Source: Prolixibacteraceae bacterium (GTDB lineage Bacteria; Bacteroidota; Bacteroidia; Bacteroidales; Prolixibacteraceae). Taken from it: a DNA stretch of 64,000 nt. Under the pieces are notes generated by a model. It was not told where the DNA came from. It did no database searches and saw only the letters and a program-made list of their open reading frames with translations. A program made the position numbers and the translations under genes. Shown in pieces: positions 8,909 to 18,156 of this stretch. Within the stretch, counting starts at the first letter, position 1; every line of letters starts with the position of its first letter. The DNA is taken from contig CP082230.1 in the NCBI GenBank assembly GCA_019856515.1, positions 1,302,001-1,366,000 of the forward strand, read 5' to 3'.

Positions 8909-9912
8909 ATCGGGTAGATGGCTGGAAGATATTTTATCTTCCAGTACACCTCCCACACCACCGTACGTACGGGTCTCGTATACGGCGACTCCCTAAATCA
9001 CGACTTTACTTTCTGATAATAATCACTTAGCGTAATATAGCCTGCCTTCTCCAAATTCTTATTCGTTATAGTCGTTTGTTGAATTGGACTCTTTGAAATG
9101 CGCCAATACTTTTTCCTCGTATTAGCATATTAATACGCTTTGCTCTTCAAAACTCCGATCAATATGCCGCATGAAATAATGATAATTCGCTATCGGGTTA
9201 ACACTTACCTTCTCGTAGTTCTGTTATTAAAACTTTTCGATGAAATCTGAGATAATCTTTTAATGATTCCACTTTCATCTTATCAACTCCATGACTCCTT
9301 TATTACGATAAACCTGTAAATAAGCCTTACCTAGGTTATCTGATTCTAGGACACATTCTAATAAATTATCTGTTGTAATGTTCGTTTCCATAATGGCTTC
9401 AGTTATCCCTTTGAAAGTGTGCGCTCTTGAGTTATTCTCGAGTTCCGCTCTACCTTCACTTAAGTAGCTATCTTCCGATATTTTCTGCATTGATCCCTTC
9501 ATTAGGTAACAGTCTGTATTATGAACAATTTAAGATTCAGTCCTTCCTGTAAAGTGGGTACAGTACTATGACCTCGGCTGACTTCTCACAGTTAACTTTT
9601 TATGAATGGACAGGGAAAATACATTCTATCCATCTGTGAGATCTCCCATGGTAAGGAAATTAACTTTCACTCCATCTATCCGCCACATCTACGGTATTAA
9701 CTCCGTGTAGAATTCGGACTTTACTTTGTTTGGCAAGCTTATCCAGTTATATACCGCCTAATGAGATTCGTATACCTCGGATCAGAGTTTTGCATAAGGC
9801 TTCCTTCAGGTTATACCTCACGATAAGCACCCTTGCCGTCTGCTAGGTGGTTGGCTCTACAAACCTCCACTACGGACTTGCACCGATTAGTTAATTTACA
9901 TGCATGGCACAC
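8909..9912 (-). mobile_element. Decayed group IIC intron
   Basis: On the minus strand the 5' end reads GTGTGCC at 9912. The usual group IIC landmarks follow: GGTGCAAGTCCG, AGACGGCAAGGGTG, and GAAGTCAGCCGAGGTCATAGTA with GGAAGGACTGAA just before the reverse-transcriptase frame. Domain V lies at about 8956-8988 with a CGC triad and the CCGTATAC ... GTACGTACGG stem. Domain VI is followed by CATCTACCCGAT, taken as the 3' end near 8909. The RNA ends are well preserved, but the internal protein gene has lost most of its length, so the whole is about 1.0 kb instead of about 1.9 kb. It sits immediately behind an intrinsic terminator, the typical group IIC target. Confidence 0.85.
8998..9502 (-). pseudogene. 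Group II intron reverse transcriptase/maturase remnant
   Basis: The N-terminal part starts at 9502 (MKGSMQKISEDSYL) and shows the start of an intron RT: DNLLECVLESDNLGKAYLQ, then VYRNKG. A one-base deletion near 9288 shifts the frame; the next frame continues SHGVDKMKVESLKDYL and RFHRKVLITELREGK. The catalytic palm with its YADD box is absent. The sequence jumps to the C-terminal maturase/HNH-proximal end (KSKAY, in-frame TAA, YANTRKKYWRISKSP, then NKNLEKAGYITLSDYYQKV). At least one internal deletion, a frameshift and a stop codon make it non-functional. Confidence 0.88.
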
Positions 9913-9917
9913 CAAAA

Positions 9918-9944
9918 AGAGAGTGAACCAAAGGCCCACTCTCT
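9918..9944 (-). terminator. Intrinsic terminator of the GHL10 gene, target of the intron
   Basis: On the minus strand AGAGAGTG and CACTCTCT form a stem with further GCC/GG pairing in the loop, followed by TTTTTG. The intron's GTGTG begins at the very next base. It lies about 100 bases after the stop of the GHL10 gene. Confidence 0.8.
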
Positions 9945-10007
9945 ATCGGATTAACTATAAATGAAAAACAACTTCTACCTTATCATTTTAGTGTTGTTTT
10001 GTGATAA

Positions 10008-10040
10008 CAGTACGATATTAAACAAGTCAAGATCGTACTG
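10008..10040. terminator. Hairpin just after the GHL10 gene
   Basis: A perfect 9-bp stem (CAGTACGAT / ATCGTACTG) with a 15-base loop starts 7 bases after the stop. It has no clear T-run, so it may be an RNA-stabilising or weak termination hairpin upstream of the better terminator at 9918-9944. Confidence 0.5.
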
Positions 10041-10046
10041 CTACGG

Positions 10047-11144
10047 TTATTTGTTATCTTTTTCATACTGCTCATAACGTTCTTTGATCAGGGCAAGATG
10101 TGCGTCAGTCATATCTGGAAGATTAAAAAATACCACACCTTGAGCGCCATTATCAAGAGCTTGACTTATAGCCTCATTCATTTTGTTCGGCTCTTTAATA
10201 TCTGGAACATACACTCCTGCCAAAAGCTCTTTACGAACTTCCATGGTCGCAATGCCCTCACGAACACCATCCCCGATCCAAGAAATTGGCTCGTTATAGA
10301 AGCCATTGTATAGCATTGGGCAGACTGCATCGATTTTAAATTTACTCCAATCTTGACGCACATGGGTCTTGGCCATCTCTGGTGTTGGAAAGACTGCTGC
10401 ACTAGAAGCAACGCCTGTCTCTTGCGCCACTTTTGCAGATATCGCATTTACGATGTCTACAATAGGCTTCAATCTAAATTCAGCCCAATCTTTATCTTTA
10501 GATGGATCTTTCTCTTCCATTGGATCACGCCCATATTCCTCTTTGAATGCTGATCGACAACGATCACAGTAACAGTAGTCGTAAGGTGCCATCTCATGGT
10601 CTTGCACTAAGCCATAATGAGGTTGCAGGGCATCAGGAAGATAGACATCACAATAACGTATATAGTCGAAATGGATACTTGCAATTCCAGGGATATGTGC
10701 AATCTTTAAATACTCTTGTGTCAAATACTCTTTGACTTCGGGATTACGAGGACACATAAAATGGTAGTAACCGACATACGGTGGCGCATCCACAACACTT
10801 TTACCTTCGCGACTAACAGCATACCAATCCTTATGCTTTTCAATCATCTCTTTCGAGTTGTTGATCATGGTAGGTCTCCACGCGTGTAGAATCACTTCTG
10901 CTTTGGCAAAGATTGGAGAGACATGTTTGTAGGTATCGTTTGGTGCATCCAAAAAGACTGCATCGATATGATTTGATTTTAGATTCTTCAGATAGTCTAA
11001 AATTTCTTGGTCAGATTTACCCTCAAATATACCCGCTCTTCCCCATGCAGAGAATAGTGGAAAAATATCTTTTGGCTCATCATTTATCTGTCTCGCGCAG
11101 GAGAAAAAAGATAGTAACGTTATAAACAGGATCAGTCTTTTCAT
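10047..11144 (-). CDS. GHL10-type glycoside-hydrolase-like lipoprotein
   Basis: This 365-residue protein has a lipoprotein leader ending SFFSC (Cys16). The mature part reads as a TIM barrel: LKSNHIDAVFLDAP (early strand), HAWRPTMI, HFMCPRNPEVKEYL, IASIHFDYIRYCD (the conserved acidic FDYIR strand-end of the GHL10/DUF187 family), then VCPMLYNGFY and a late strand GVVFFNLPDM. A CYCDRC Cys cluster around residue 190 is also typical of this group. A glycan-cleaving role at the cell surface is inferred from the family; no substrate can be named. It is monocistronic with two hairpins behind it, the second hit by a group IIC intron. Confidence 0.8.
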   Translation of the reverse strand: MKRLILFITLLSFFSCARQINDEPKDIFPLFSAWGRAGIFEGKSDQEILDYLKNLKSNHIDAVFLDAPNDTYKHVSPIFAKAEVILHAWRPTMINNSKEMIEKHKDWYAVSREGKSVVDAPPYVGYYHFMCPRNPEVKEYLTQEYLKIAHIPGIASIHFDYIRYCDVYLPDALQPHYGLVQDHEMAPYDYCYCDRCRSAFKEEYGRDPMEEKDPSKDKDWAEFRLKPIVDIVNAISAKVAQETGVASSAAVFPTPEMAKTHVRQDWSKFKIDAVCPMLYNGFYNEPISWIGDGVREGIATMEVRKELLAGVYVPDIKEPNKMNEAISQALDNGAQGVVFFNLPDMTDAHLALIKERYEQYEKDNK

Positions 11145-11413
11145 AATGTATGCTAATAATTAAATATGTGTTTATACTTGAATAAGTTTAGATGTGTACA
11201 ATAATGCAAACTATGACTTATAAATATAGCATGTATATGGCTATCTCTTTTGCTACAAATGTTGCACAACATCATTATTTTATATATACAAGACAACACA
11301 ACAAACTATATATAAGTTCATTATCCTGAATCAACTTTTCAACAATAGCATCGTGTTTCTACGACAATCTACACATATTCAAACATAGAAGCGAGCATAG
11401 CTATCCTTATCCT

Positions 11414-11442
11414 TTTGTATCTAAAAAAAAATAGTACCTTTA
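11414..11442 (+). promoter_or_regulatory. Candidate promoter of the GT9-DUF2520-kdsC-maf cluster
   Basis: TTTG at 11414 and TACCTTTA at 11435, 17 bases apart, resemble the Bacteroidota -33/-7 pair and lie about 100 bases before the GT9 start. The remainder of the 394-base gap 11145-11538 is AT-rich and should also contain the divergent promoter of the GHL10 gene; no other structure was seen. Confidence 0.35.
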
Positions 11443-11538
11443 TTCTAATAAGCAAATGCCTATACCTAGCTTAAATAAGGATCTCAACCAATGAGATGAG
11501 AATACCATTCCTTGAAGTAACAATCATTATTATTGCAA

Positions 11539-12624
11539 ATGAAGATATTAGTCATTCAACAAAAAAGAATTGGAGATGTACTTGTAAGTACTGTACTTTG
11601 TAACAATTTACGCAAAGCATATCCTGATGCGACTATTGACTATTTAGTTTTTGACTTCACCAAAGAGGTCGTTATAGGAAATCCAAATATTGACGAAACC
11701 ATTCTTTTTGATGATGCAGATAGAAAAGGGGTGGCACTGCTTCGTTTTGCATTGAAGATTCGTCGTCGTCACTACGACTATATCATCGACCCATATTCGA
11801 AATTTGACAGTTGGGTTATCACAGCACTTTCGGGAGTCAAACATCGTATCTCTTTCAAAAACCGTTTGGGATTGTATACTCAAGCATTGCCACCTAAGAC
11901 GAATCGTCTAGACCGATCTTTTGGGGAGGTGATAGCCAATAGGCTTAATCTTCTGACTCCTCTTTTAGGAGAAGATTTTGATTTCGACTATATCCCTAAG
12001 ATTTTTCTTAAAGCAGGAGAAAGAGAGATTGGACAAAAGATTCTATCTTCTTATGGCATCTCGGTGGAACAACCCATTATTATGATTGGGGTCCTCGGTA
12101 GTGTGGAGAACAAGACCTATCCTACCGAATATATAAAAACAGTTATCGATAAAATCAACAAAGGGTTCGAAGGAACAATTCTTTTCAACTACTATAAGAA
12201 CGATGTAGAGAAGGCTAAAGAGCTCTACTACTCTTTGGAACGAAAAGATAATGTTTGTTGGGAGACAGGTGGAAAATCGTTACGTGAACTTGCTCAAATG
12301 TTGAGCCATGTCGATCTATATATTGGAAACGACTGTGGTCATCCACACATTGCAAAATCGTTATCTATTCCGACATTTACCTTCTTTGCACCACAGATTG
12401 ATCCGGACCTTTGGGGAATTTTAGAGTGTCTACCCATTCACAACTCGGCTCACCTTCGCGATTGGGAATCGGATTACAAGACAAACTATAAGAGCGAAGA
12501 GTTAAAAGAGAGAAATAGTGAATTGTATCACAAGATGTTACCTGAAGATCTTTATCAGAAAATAATCAATCACCTTCAGAAAAACAATATTCTTAACGAA
12601 ACAGGACTTTGGCGTGATGAGTAG
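11539..12624 (+). CDS. Glycosyltransferase family 9 (heptosyltransferase-like)
   Basis: This 361-residue protein is started at the ATG at 11539 so that it begins MKILVIQQKRIGDVLVSTV, the GT9 N-terminal motif (GDV-S/T binding loop). The C-terminal GT-B domain shows ETGGKSLRELAQMLSHVDLYIGNDCGHPHIAKSL, the donor-binding signature with the conserved Asp and His-Pro-x-x-Ala region. GT9 enzymes add heptose or related sugars to the lipopolysaccharide core at the inner face of the inner membrane. Its stop overlaps the start of the next gene by 8 bases. A downstream kdsC supports a role in the lipopolysaccharide inner core. The exact sugar is not decidable. Confidence 0.9.
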   Translation: MKILVIQQKRIGDVLVSTVLCNNLRKAYPDATIDYLVFDFTKEVVIGNPNIDETILFDDADRKGVALLRFALKIRRRHYDYIIDPYSKFDSWVITALSGVKHRISFKNRLGLYTQALPPKTNRLDRSFGEVIANRLNLLTPLLGEDFDFDYIPKIFLKAGEREIGQKILSSYGISVEQPIIMIGVLGSVENKTYPTEYIKTVIDKINKGFEGTILFNYYKNDVEKAKELYYSLERKDNVCWETGGKSLRELAQMLSHVDLYIGNDCGHPHIAKSLSIPTFTFFAPQIDPDLWGILECLPIHNSAHLRDWESDYKTNYKSEELKERNSELYHKMLPEDLYQKIINHLQKNNILNETGLWRDE

Positions 12625-13393
12625 TCATAAAATATTTAACGTAAGCTTTATTGGAGCAGGAAATGTTGCAACCCAATTGGCATTAAATTTATATCAGAAG
12701 AGTTACAATATTAAACAGATATACAGCCGAACCCTTGCGTCGGCTGTTTTGCTGTCAGAACAGGTGGAGGCAACTCCTATCACCCAACTCGAAGAGTTGT
12801 CTGAAGAGGTGGATCTGGTGATCCTCTCCGTTAGTGATAAAGCCATGCCTCTGATCACAAACAAATTGTTACTCAAAGAGACCTTATTGGTACATACCGC
12901 AGGGAGTATCCCTATGGATCTACTTTACCATTGCTCCGAACGTATTGGGGTCTTATATCCGACACAGACTTTCACGAAGACACATCATGTGAAGTTTGAT
13001 AATATACCCCTATGTATCGAAGCCAATAATCACGATGATTTGGCTGCACTTTTAGCACTGAGCACAGATCTTTCGACAAAGGTCAATAGAGTATCGTCAG
13101 ACCAGCGTAAAGTGATTCATCTGGCAGCGGTGTTTGCATGTAATTTTTCAAACCATATGTTGGCCATTGCGGATGAACTCCTATCCAAAGAATCTCTCTC
13201 ACTAGATATCCTTGAACCACTTGTTGAAGAGACCATTAAGAAGGCTTTTCTTCTCTCGCCCAAAGAGGGGCAGTCGGGACCTGCGGTAAGGAGAGATACA
13301 AATGTGATCCAAGATCACCTGAAAAGATTAGAGAACCAATCTGTTTTTTCCGATATTTACAAAAAAGTTACTGATAGTATTCAGTCAATTTGA
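12617..13393 (+). CDS. Rossmann-fold DUF2520 oxidoreductase-like protein
   Basis: The product has 258 residues from the ATG at 12617; the GTG one codon upstream is less likely. The N-terminal Rossmann domain starts VSFIGAGNVATQLALNLY (dinucleotide-binding GxGNVA, about residues 9-25), as in pyrroline-5-carboxylate reductase relatives. A C-terminal helical DUF2520 domain follows from about residue 125, including KVIHLAAVFACNFSNHML and the end-motif LSPKEGQSGPAVRRD. The reaction is unknown. In many Bacteroidota this gene sits directly before a KdsC-like phosphatase and maf, exactly as here, with 12 bases to kdsC. Confidence 0.9.
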   Translation: MSSHKIFNVSFIGAGNVATQLALNLYQKSYNIKQIYSRTLASAVLLSEQVEATPITQLEELSEEVDLVILSVSDKAMPLITNKLLLKETLLVHTAGSIPMDLLYHCSERIGVLYPTQTFTKTHHVKFDNIPLCIEANNHDDLAALLALSTDLSTKVNRVSSDQRKVIHLAAVFACNFSNHMLAIADELLSKESLSLDILEPLVEETIKKAFLLSPKEGQSGPAVRRDTNVIQDHLKRLENQSVFSDIYKKVTDSIQSI

Positions 13394-13405
13394 ATCATAT
13401 ATATT

Positions 13406-13936
13406 ATGGGATATTTTAAAGAAGACCTTGTTCATATCAAAGGGTTTGCATTTGATGTAGACGGTGTACTTTCCAAGAGTATACAAACATTGGATGAAAA
13501 TGGCACACCAATGAGAACGACCAATATAAAAGATGGTTATGCTATCGTTCAAGCTGTAAAGATGGGGTATCCTGTTGCCATAATAACAGGGGGACGATCA
13601 GAAGCGGTACGCAAAAGATTTGAAGCATTAGGAGTACAAGATATCTTTATTGGGGCTAATGACAAAGTAGCGGCACTCGATCAATGGATGAGTAAACATG
13701 AATTAACCAATCAACAGGTACTATTTATTGGCGATGACATCCCTGATTACGATGTAATGAAGAGAGTTGGATTGCCTGTATGTCCGAAAGATGCAGCACC
13801 TGAAATTAAGGCTATCTCACGCCATATATCTAACTATCTTGGTGGAGAAGGGATTGTTCGCGATATGATTGAACAGGTACTAAAAGTACAAGAGAAGTGG
13901 GTTATAAGCAAGGATACTCCATGGAGTAGTTTCTAA
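13406..13936 (+). CDS. kdsC: KdsC-like HAD phosphatase (KDO-8-phosphate phosphatase)
   Basis: This 176-residue protein is a capless HAD of the C0 type. Motif I is FDVDGVLS (Asp17 nucleophile, Asp19 acid/base), motif II is ITGG, and motif IV is FIGDDIPDYDVM. It removes phosphate from 3-deoxy-D-manno-octulosonate 8-phosphate for lipopolysaccharide assembly. Length matches the tetrameric KdsC family. The cytoplasmic enzyme sits in an operon with the GT9, DUF2520 and maf genes. A related sugar-phosphate phosphatase is the main alternative. Confidence 0.88.
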   Translation: MGYFKEDLVHIKGFAFDVDGVLSKSIQTLDENGTPMRTTNIKDGYAIVQAVKMGYPVAIITGGRSEAVRKRFEALGVQDIFIGANDKVAALDQWMSKHELTNQQVLFIGDDIPDYDVMKRVGLPVCPKDAAPEIKAISRHISNYLGGEGIVRDMIEQVLKVQEKWVISKDTPWSSF

Positions 13937-13961
13937 TTAAAATACAACAAATTACAAATTA

Positions 13962-14540
13962 ATGGTTCTAGATAATCTTAAGGCATACAACATTATTCTT
14001 GCGTCACAATCTCCAAGAAGACAAGAGCTTCTTAAAGGGTTGAATATCGATTTCACCACCGAAGTTAGATCTGTAGAAGAGGTCTATCCAGACACGTTGG
14101 CCCCAAAGGATGTGCCGATATTTCTTTCAGAATTGAAAGCATCCGTTTTTAATGAATTGGCAGACAATGATCTTATTATCACATCTGATACGGTGGTCAT
14201 TAACCAAGGAAACGTATTGGGTAAACCTTCGAGTCGAGAGGAGGCTTACGAAATGATTGCCTCTCTATCGGCAAACACACATCAAGTGGTTACAGGGGTT
14301 ACGATAAAAACAAAACAAGAGGTTCGATCTTTTGCATCCACCACAGAAGTGACTTTCTGTGCACTTACAGACGATGAGATAAATTTCTATATCGACCAAT
14401 ATAAGCCTTTCGATAAAGCGGGAGCATATGGCATCCAAGAGTGGATTGGTTATATCGGTATATCTGAGATAAAGGGCTCCTATTTCAATGTGATGGGACT
14501 CCCTGTACAACCACTCTATCAAGCACTAAAAAATATATAG
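13962..14540 (+). CDS. maf: Maf-family nucleotide pyrophosphatase
   Basis: This 192-residue protein opens with ILASQSPRRQELLKGL, the Maf phosphate-binding signature, and continues with SDTVV (catalytic Asp), GKPSSREEAYEMI and GAYGIQEWIGYIGISEIKGSYFNVMGLP, the two other conserved Maf blocks. Maf proteins hydrolyse non-canonical or (d)TTP/UTP nucleotides to monophosphates. The YhdE-like pattern (GxYxIQ...GSYxNVMGLP) points to the dTTP/UTP type. It is the last gene of the cluster. The following gap 14541-14803 contains no recognisable terminator. Confidence 0.94.
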   Translation: MVLDNLKAYNIILASQSPRRQELLKGLNIDFTTEVRSVEEVYPDTLAPKDVPIFLSELKASVFNELADNDLIITSDTVVINQGNVLGKPSSREEAYEMIASLSANTHQVVTGVTIKTKQEVRSFASTTEVTFCALTDDEINFYIDQYKPFDKAGAYGIQEWIGYIGISEIKGSYFNVMGLPVQPLYQALKNI

Positions 14541-14803
14541 ACCAGTACCTATCGGATTAATATTTGGTATAAGCTTGAGAAAGGCAATGAAAGTCATCAT
14601 ATGATATCTAAAAAATTGGTTTCTTAAACCACCTATTTAAGTAATTGAATTATACATGATCATTTTCTTTAATCAAACAGCTATAGCACCTTTTGTACAA
14701 GGCTACATGTGATTGACACGATGTCAGTATTAGGAACAGTGTATATCAAATGCCCAGCACTTAACGTGGATAAAAGAACTATATTTTTAAAAGAATTAGA
14801 GTG

Positions 14804-16042
14804 ATGCATATCTGGAAGAAATTAACTACCAATCAAATAAAAGAACATGTCTTCTCTGCACTGCAGAAGAATGTAGATTATAATGAAAGAACCATCTTAG
14901 GTGTACCAGCCTCTCATCTTGACGAGAAGGTGTTTAACCGAGATATGGCATTTCTTAATGATGCGCCATTCCTCTCATCGATGGTATATAATCCCAACCA
15001 TATTGGGTGTCATACGATGGGGGAATCAGAAGCATTCTTTGCCGGAACCCAAGAGATTGAAAAGGAACTGATTGAGATTGTCGCGGTAGATATCCTAAAG
15101 AGTAAACCCCATCAATGTGATGGATATGTGGCTTCGGGGGGTACCGAAGCAAACATGCAGGCGATGTGGATCTATCGTAACTACTTCATAAAGGAGCATA
15201 AAGCCAAACATCATGAGATAGCTATCTTATGTTCGGATGACTCTCACTACTCCATGCCCAAAGCAGCCAATATTCTTAATATCCCACTAATATCAGCCAA
15301 AGTGGATGATAACACAAGAGTGGTAGATGAAGTAGCACTGCAACAACAGATGAACGAAGCCAAACGTAATGAAATAAAACATGTGGTAGTTATTGCCAAT
15401 ATGATGACCACCATGTTTGGTTCCGTGGACCATCTTACCACATATACCGATGTTTTAAAGAAGTTAGATATCGACTATAAAGTTCATGTGGATGGCGCTT
15501 ACGGTGGCTTTGTATATCCATTTTCTGCAGAGAATCCAGACCTTCTATTAGACAATCCTGAGATCACGTCAGTAACATTGGATGCACATAAGATGGTGCA
15601 AGCCCCTTTTGGCACAGGTATTTTCATTATTCGTAAAGGGTGGATGCAATATGCCACCACCGAGGAGGCACAGTATGTACAGGGAATGGATGCAACAGTT
15701 ATTGGGAGTCGTTCTGGTGCCAATGCAATATCTATATGGATGATCCTAATGACCTATGGTCCTCATGGCTGGTTTGAGAAGATTCATCTTCTAAACTATC
15801 GTACCACATGGTTATGTACAAAATTAGATGAGCTAGGCGTTGATTACTATAGACACCCTGCGTCTAACTTGGTAACGATGAGGGCTTCGTTTATTCCTGA
15901 GGATATTGCGCATAAGTATGGTATTGTTCCAGACACACACGATGGAGAGGCACAATGGTATAAGATTGTTGTAATGAGCCATGTGACAGTAGATCATCTT
16001 CTTCCATTTATCGAAGATTTGCAAGAGGCATTAAAAAGTTAA
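14804..16042 (+). CDS. PLP-dependent group II decarboxylase
   Basis: The product has 412 residues from the ATG at 14804 (a GTG lies one codon upstream). Signatures are SGGTEANMQAMW (PLP phosphate loop), the aromatic/His region DDSHYSMPKAA, HVDGAYGGF with the Asp that binds the pyridine N, and TLDAHKMVQAPFGTGIF with the Schiff-base Lys. This fits the glutamate/tyrosine/aspartate decarboxylase fold (group II), cytoplasmic. The amino acid used cannot be fixed; the archaeal MfnA-like and bacterial tyrosine decarboxylase types are nearest in pattern. No antiporter is adjacent, so an acid-resistance role is not supported. It ends at a strong terminator. Confidence 0.85.
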   Translation: MHIWKKLTTNQIKEHVFSALQKNVDYNERTILGVPASHLDEKVFNRDMAFLNDAPFLSSMVYNPNHIGCHTMGESEAFFAGTQEIEKELIEIVAVDILKSKPHQCDGYVASGGTEANMQAMWIYRNYFIKEHKAKHHEIAILCSDDSHYSMPKAANILNIPLISAKVDDNTRVVDEVALQQQMNEAKRNEIKHVVVIANMMTTMFGSVDHLTTYTDVLKKLDIDYKVHVDGAYGGFVYPFSAENPDLLLDNPEITSVTLDAHKMVQAPFGTGIFIIRKGWMQYATTEEAQYVQGMDATVIGSRSGANAISIWMILMTYGPHGWFEKIHLLNYRTTWLCTKLDELGVDYYRHPASNLVTMRASFIPEDIAHKYGIVPDTHDGEAQWYKIVVMSHVTVDHLLPFIEDLQEALKS

Positions 16043-16072
16043 TACGTGGATAGAGCTTACGGCTATTCAATA

Positions 16073-16106
16073 AAAAGAGGTGTTTCTTTGATGAAACACC
16101 TCTTTT
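16073..16106. terminator. Bidirectional intrinsic terminator between the decarboxylase and map
   Basis: A 14-bp stem (AAAAGAGGTGTTTC / GAAACACCTCTTTT) with a 6-base loop lies between two convergent stops, with A and T runs on both flanks. Confidence 0.9.
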
Positions 16107-16134
16107 GTTAAAATACTATTTAACCCCCAATAGA

Positions 16135-16911
16135 TTACGAAATAGGATAGTCACCCTTTACATCCGTAAGCACTTCGAAACCTGTTGCGGTCACCAAAAT
16201 CGTATGTTCGAACTGTGCAGAAAGCTTACCATCGATAGTTGTAGCAGTCCACCCATCCTCTTCATTGATCTCTACTTTAGGACGACCTTCATTCAGCATA
16301 GGTTCAATAGTGAATGTCATTCCTGGACGCAATTTAGGTCCTGAATTCTTTCTTGAAGCATGATCTACTTGTGGATCTTCGTGGAACTCCATTCCAATAC
16401 CATGGCCACAGAATTCATACACCACCCCATAGTTACGAGTACGTGCAAAACGAGAGATCACATAACCAATATTTCCAAGGTAGTTACCTGGCTTTACTTG
16501 CTGAATACCTAAGTTCAAAGCATGCAAAGTGTCATCAATTAATTGTTGTGCTTTTGGAGTCACTTCACCTACAGTATACATACGACTAGTATCTCCAAAA
16601 TAACCATCGAGAATACAGGTCACATCAATATTTAGGATATCTCCATTTTTTAGCACAGTATCTTTCGAAGGAATACCATGGCATACCACATTATTCAAAG
16701 AGATACAAGAAGATTTAGGATAACCATGATACCCAAGGGTAGCTGGAATTGCCCCATTATCTTCCATAAATTTACGAATTAAGTCATCAAGGTATTCTGT
16801 ATCTACCCCTTCTTTAACAAATGGCTCAATATATTGTAGAACTTGACCAGCTAATTTAGAACTCTTTCTAATGCCTTCGATCTGTTCTGGAGTCTTTATT
16901 ACTATACTCAT
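16135..16911 (-). CDS. map: Type I methionine aminopeptidase
   Basis: This 258-residue cytoplasmic enzyme removes N-terminal Met from nascent proteins. The pita-bread fold residues are all visible: the substrate His in GYHGYPKSSC, the metal ligands Asp in NIDVTCILDGYFGDTSRMY, His in CGHGIGMEFHEDP, Glu in FTIEPML and Glu in QFEHTILVT. Length is that of the minimal bacterial MetAP-I. The gene is monocistronic here; its promoter should lie in 16912-16994. No anomalies were seen. Confidence 0.97.
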   Translation of the reverse strand: MSIVIKTPEQIEGIRKSSKLAGQVLQYIEPFVKEGVDTEYLDDLIRKFMEDNGAIPATLGYHGYPKSSCISLNNVVCHGIPSKDTVLKNGDILNIDVTCILDGYFGDTSRMYTVGEVTPKAQQLIDDTLHALNLGIQQVKPGNYLGNIGYVISRFARTRNYGVVYEFCGHGIGMEFHEDPQVDHASRKNSGPKLRPGMTFTIEPMLNEGRPKVEINEEDGWTATTIDGKLSAQFEHTILVTATGFEVLTDVKGDYPIS

Positions 16912-16994
16912 TGAATTAATTTTTAGAGTACAAAAATTATCATTTTATAGTAACAATACAAAGATTAGGCCAAATTGTTTTATCTAAATTAACT

Positions 16995-18101
16995 TTAACG
17001 AACTCTTTTCTTCATCCAGATACGAATACCAGAAATACAAAACCAAGCCCCCATCAAACCTGATAGGAACCAAAGCAGTTTTAATCCAAAACCACCAATT
17101 TTTCCCATATGAAGATAGACAATGGTTGAAGTGTATTTTCTCAAATCACTCATCTGCTCTGGATGATTCTCGGATATGATCTTTCCTGTTTGCGCTTCTA
17201 GTGTGAGACGCACCCTTTTAGGAAGGCCATAGGTGTCGTCATAATTCTCATAACTTACGAATATAGGTCGACCTGTAGCTACATTACGCATCATGAAGGC
17301 AGTACTATACGAGGCTGGGATCTGTTTTTTTTGCTCTTTTATCCACTCCCATACGGTGGTCAAAGAGGCCGCTTTACTCGGATCATAATCATTACTGGTA
17401 GGAGTTGGTTCAGGTAATGAGACCTCTTTTTTCTCTTCAGGACCAAACCACTTAAAGAGTTTTATATATGGATCAGAATAGGTGAAAAAGTTGCCTGTAA
17501 TTCCTAAAACTAGTAGTGGAATCAAGAATGCAAATCCAAACACTTTATGGGAAGTATGAGAGAAGGCTTTCTTTCGAACACGAAACATTTTTGTTTTAAA
17601 GTGCCCCTTCTTTGGCCAAAAAAGCCATAATCCCGAAAGAAGAATAAAAAACCAAAATACGAAAGTGATTACCCCAACAATGTCATAACCAATCTTAGGG
17701 ATAAAGAATGTGCGATGAAGTATCATCACCTCCTTAAATATTCCTCTCAGATTATGCATCTTAGCTTGGAACTCTCCTGAGTTTGAGTTATAAAAATAGT
17801 AGTTGTTTTCCCCCTCATACATGACAGCAATCGTCTCTCTATGTTTATTGGGAAGAAATACTCTATTGACAACTCTCTCTCCTTCAAAAGAAGCAATGAT
17901 ATCATCTAATGGAACGACCACCTCTGAGGATTGGTTGGTGAAGTGTTTGGGATAAATAACACGACCAAACTCTCCTTGAAATGCCAACAGTGATCCTGTA
18001 ATACAGATGACAAGAAGAGGTAGAGACAGAAGAAGTCCAAAGTATAGATGAAGTTTTGCCGATAGTTTTCTTCTTTTAAAAGATCTCAATAATTTTCGCA
18101 T
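16995..18101 (-). CDS. PepSY-TM domain inner-membrane protein
   Basis: This 368-residue protein has four membrane segments: HLYFGLLLSLPLLVICITG near the N-terminus, then IVGVITFVFWFFILLSGLWL, KVFGFAFLIPLLVLGITG and the C-terminal FLSGLMGAWFCISGIRIW. It carries the PepSY_TM (PF03929) repeat pattern HRxxF...G...W and periplasmic PepSY-like loops (SGEFQAKMHNLRG, AQTGKIISENHP). Such proteins accompany TonB-dependent siderophore receptors and may reduce the imported ferric chelate. It lies 55 bases behind the SusD-like gene, with a hairpin between, suggesting a shared transcript with reduced read-through. Confidence 0.88.
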   Translation of the reverse strand: MRKLLRSFKRRKLSAKLHLYFGLLLSLPLLVICITGSLLAFQGEFGRVIYPKHFTNQSSEVVVPLDDIIASFEGERVVNRVFLPNKHRETIAVMYEGENNYYFYNSNSGEFQAKMHNLRGIFKEVMILHRTFFIPKIGYDIVGVITFVFWFFILLSGLWLFWPKKGHFKTKMFRVRKKAFSHTSHKVFGFAFLIPLLVLGITGNFFTYSDPYIKLFKWFGPEEKKEVSLPEPTPTSNDYDPSKAASLTTVWEWIKEQKKQIPASYSTAFMMRNVATGRPIFVSYENYDDTYGLPKRVRLTLEAQTGKIISENHPEQMSDLRKYTSTIVYLHMGKIGGFGLKLLWFLSGLMGAWFCISGIRIWMKKRVR

Positions 18102-18119
18102 GTGTTGGTTTTAAAACAG

Positions 18120-18149
18120 TTTTGGGAAAGCATTTACACTTTCCCAAAA
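18120..18149 (-). terminator. Hairpin between the SusD-like and PepSY genes
   Basis: TTTTGGGAAAG and CTTTCCCAAAA form an 11-bp stem with an 8-base loop, starting 8 bases after the SusD-like stop. On the minus strand the 3' arm ends in a T-run. It is probably an intra-operon attenuating terminator. Confidence 0.75.
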
Positions 18150-18156
18150 TTATAGA

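Noticed and set aside
9275..9502. Stand-alone 75-residue gene
   Set aside because: It is the N-terminal stub of the group II intron reverse transcriptase, cut by a frameshift, not an independent gene.
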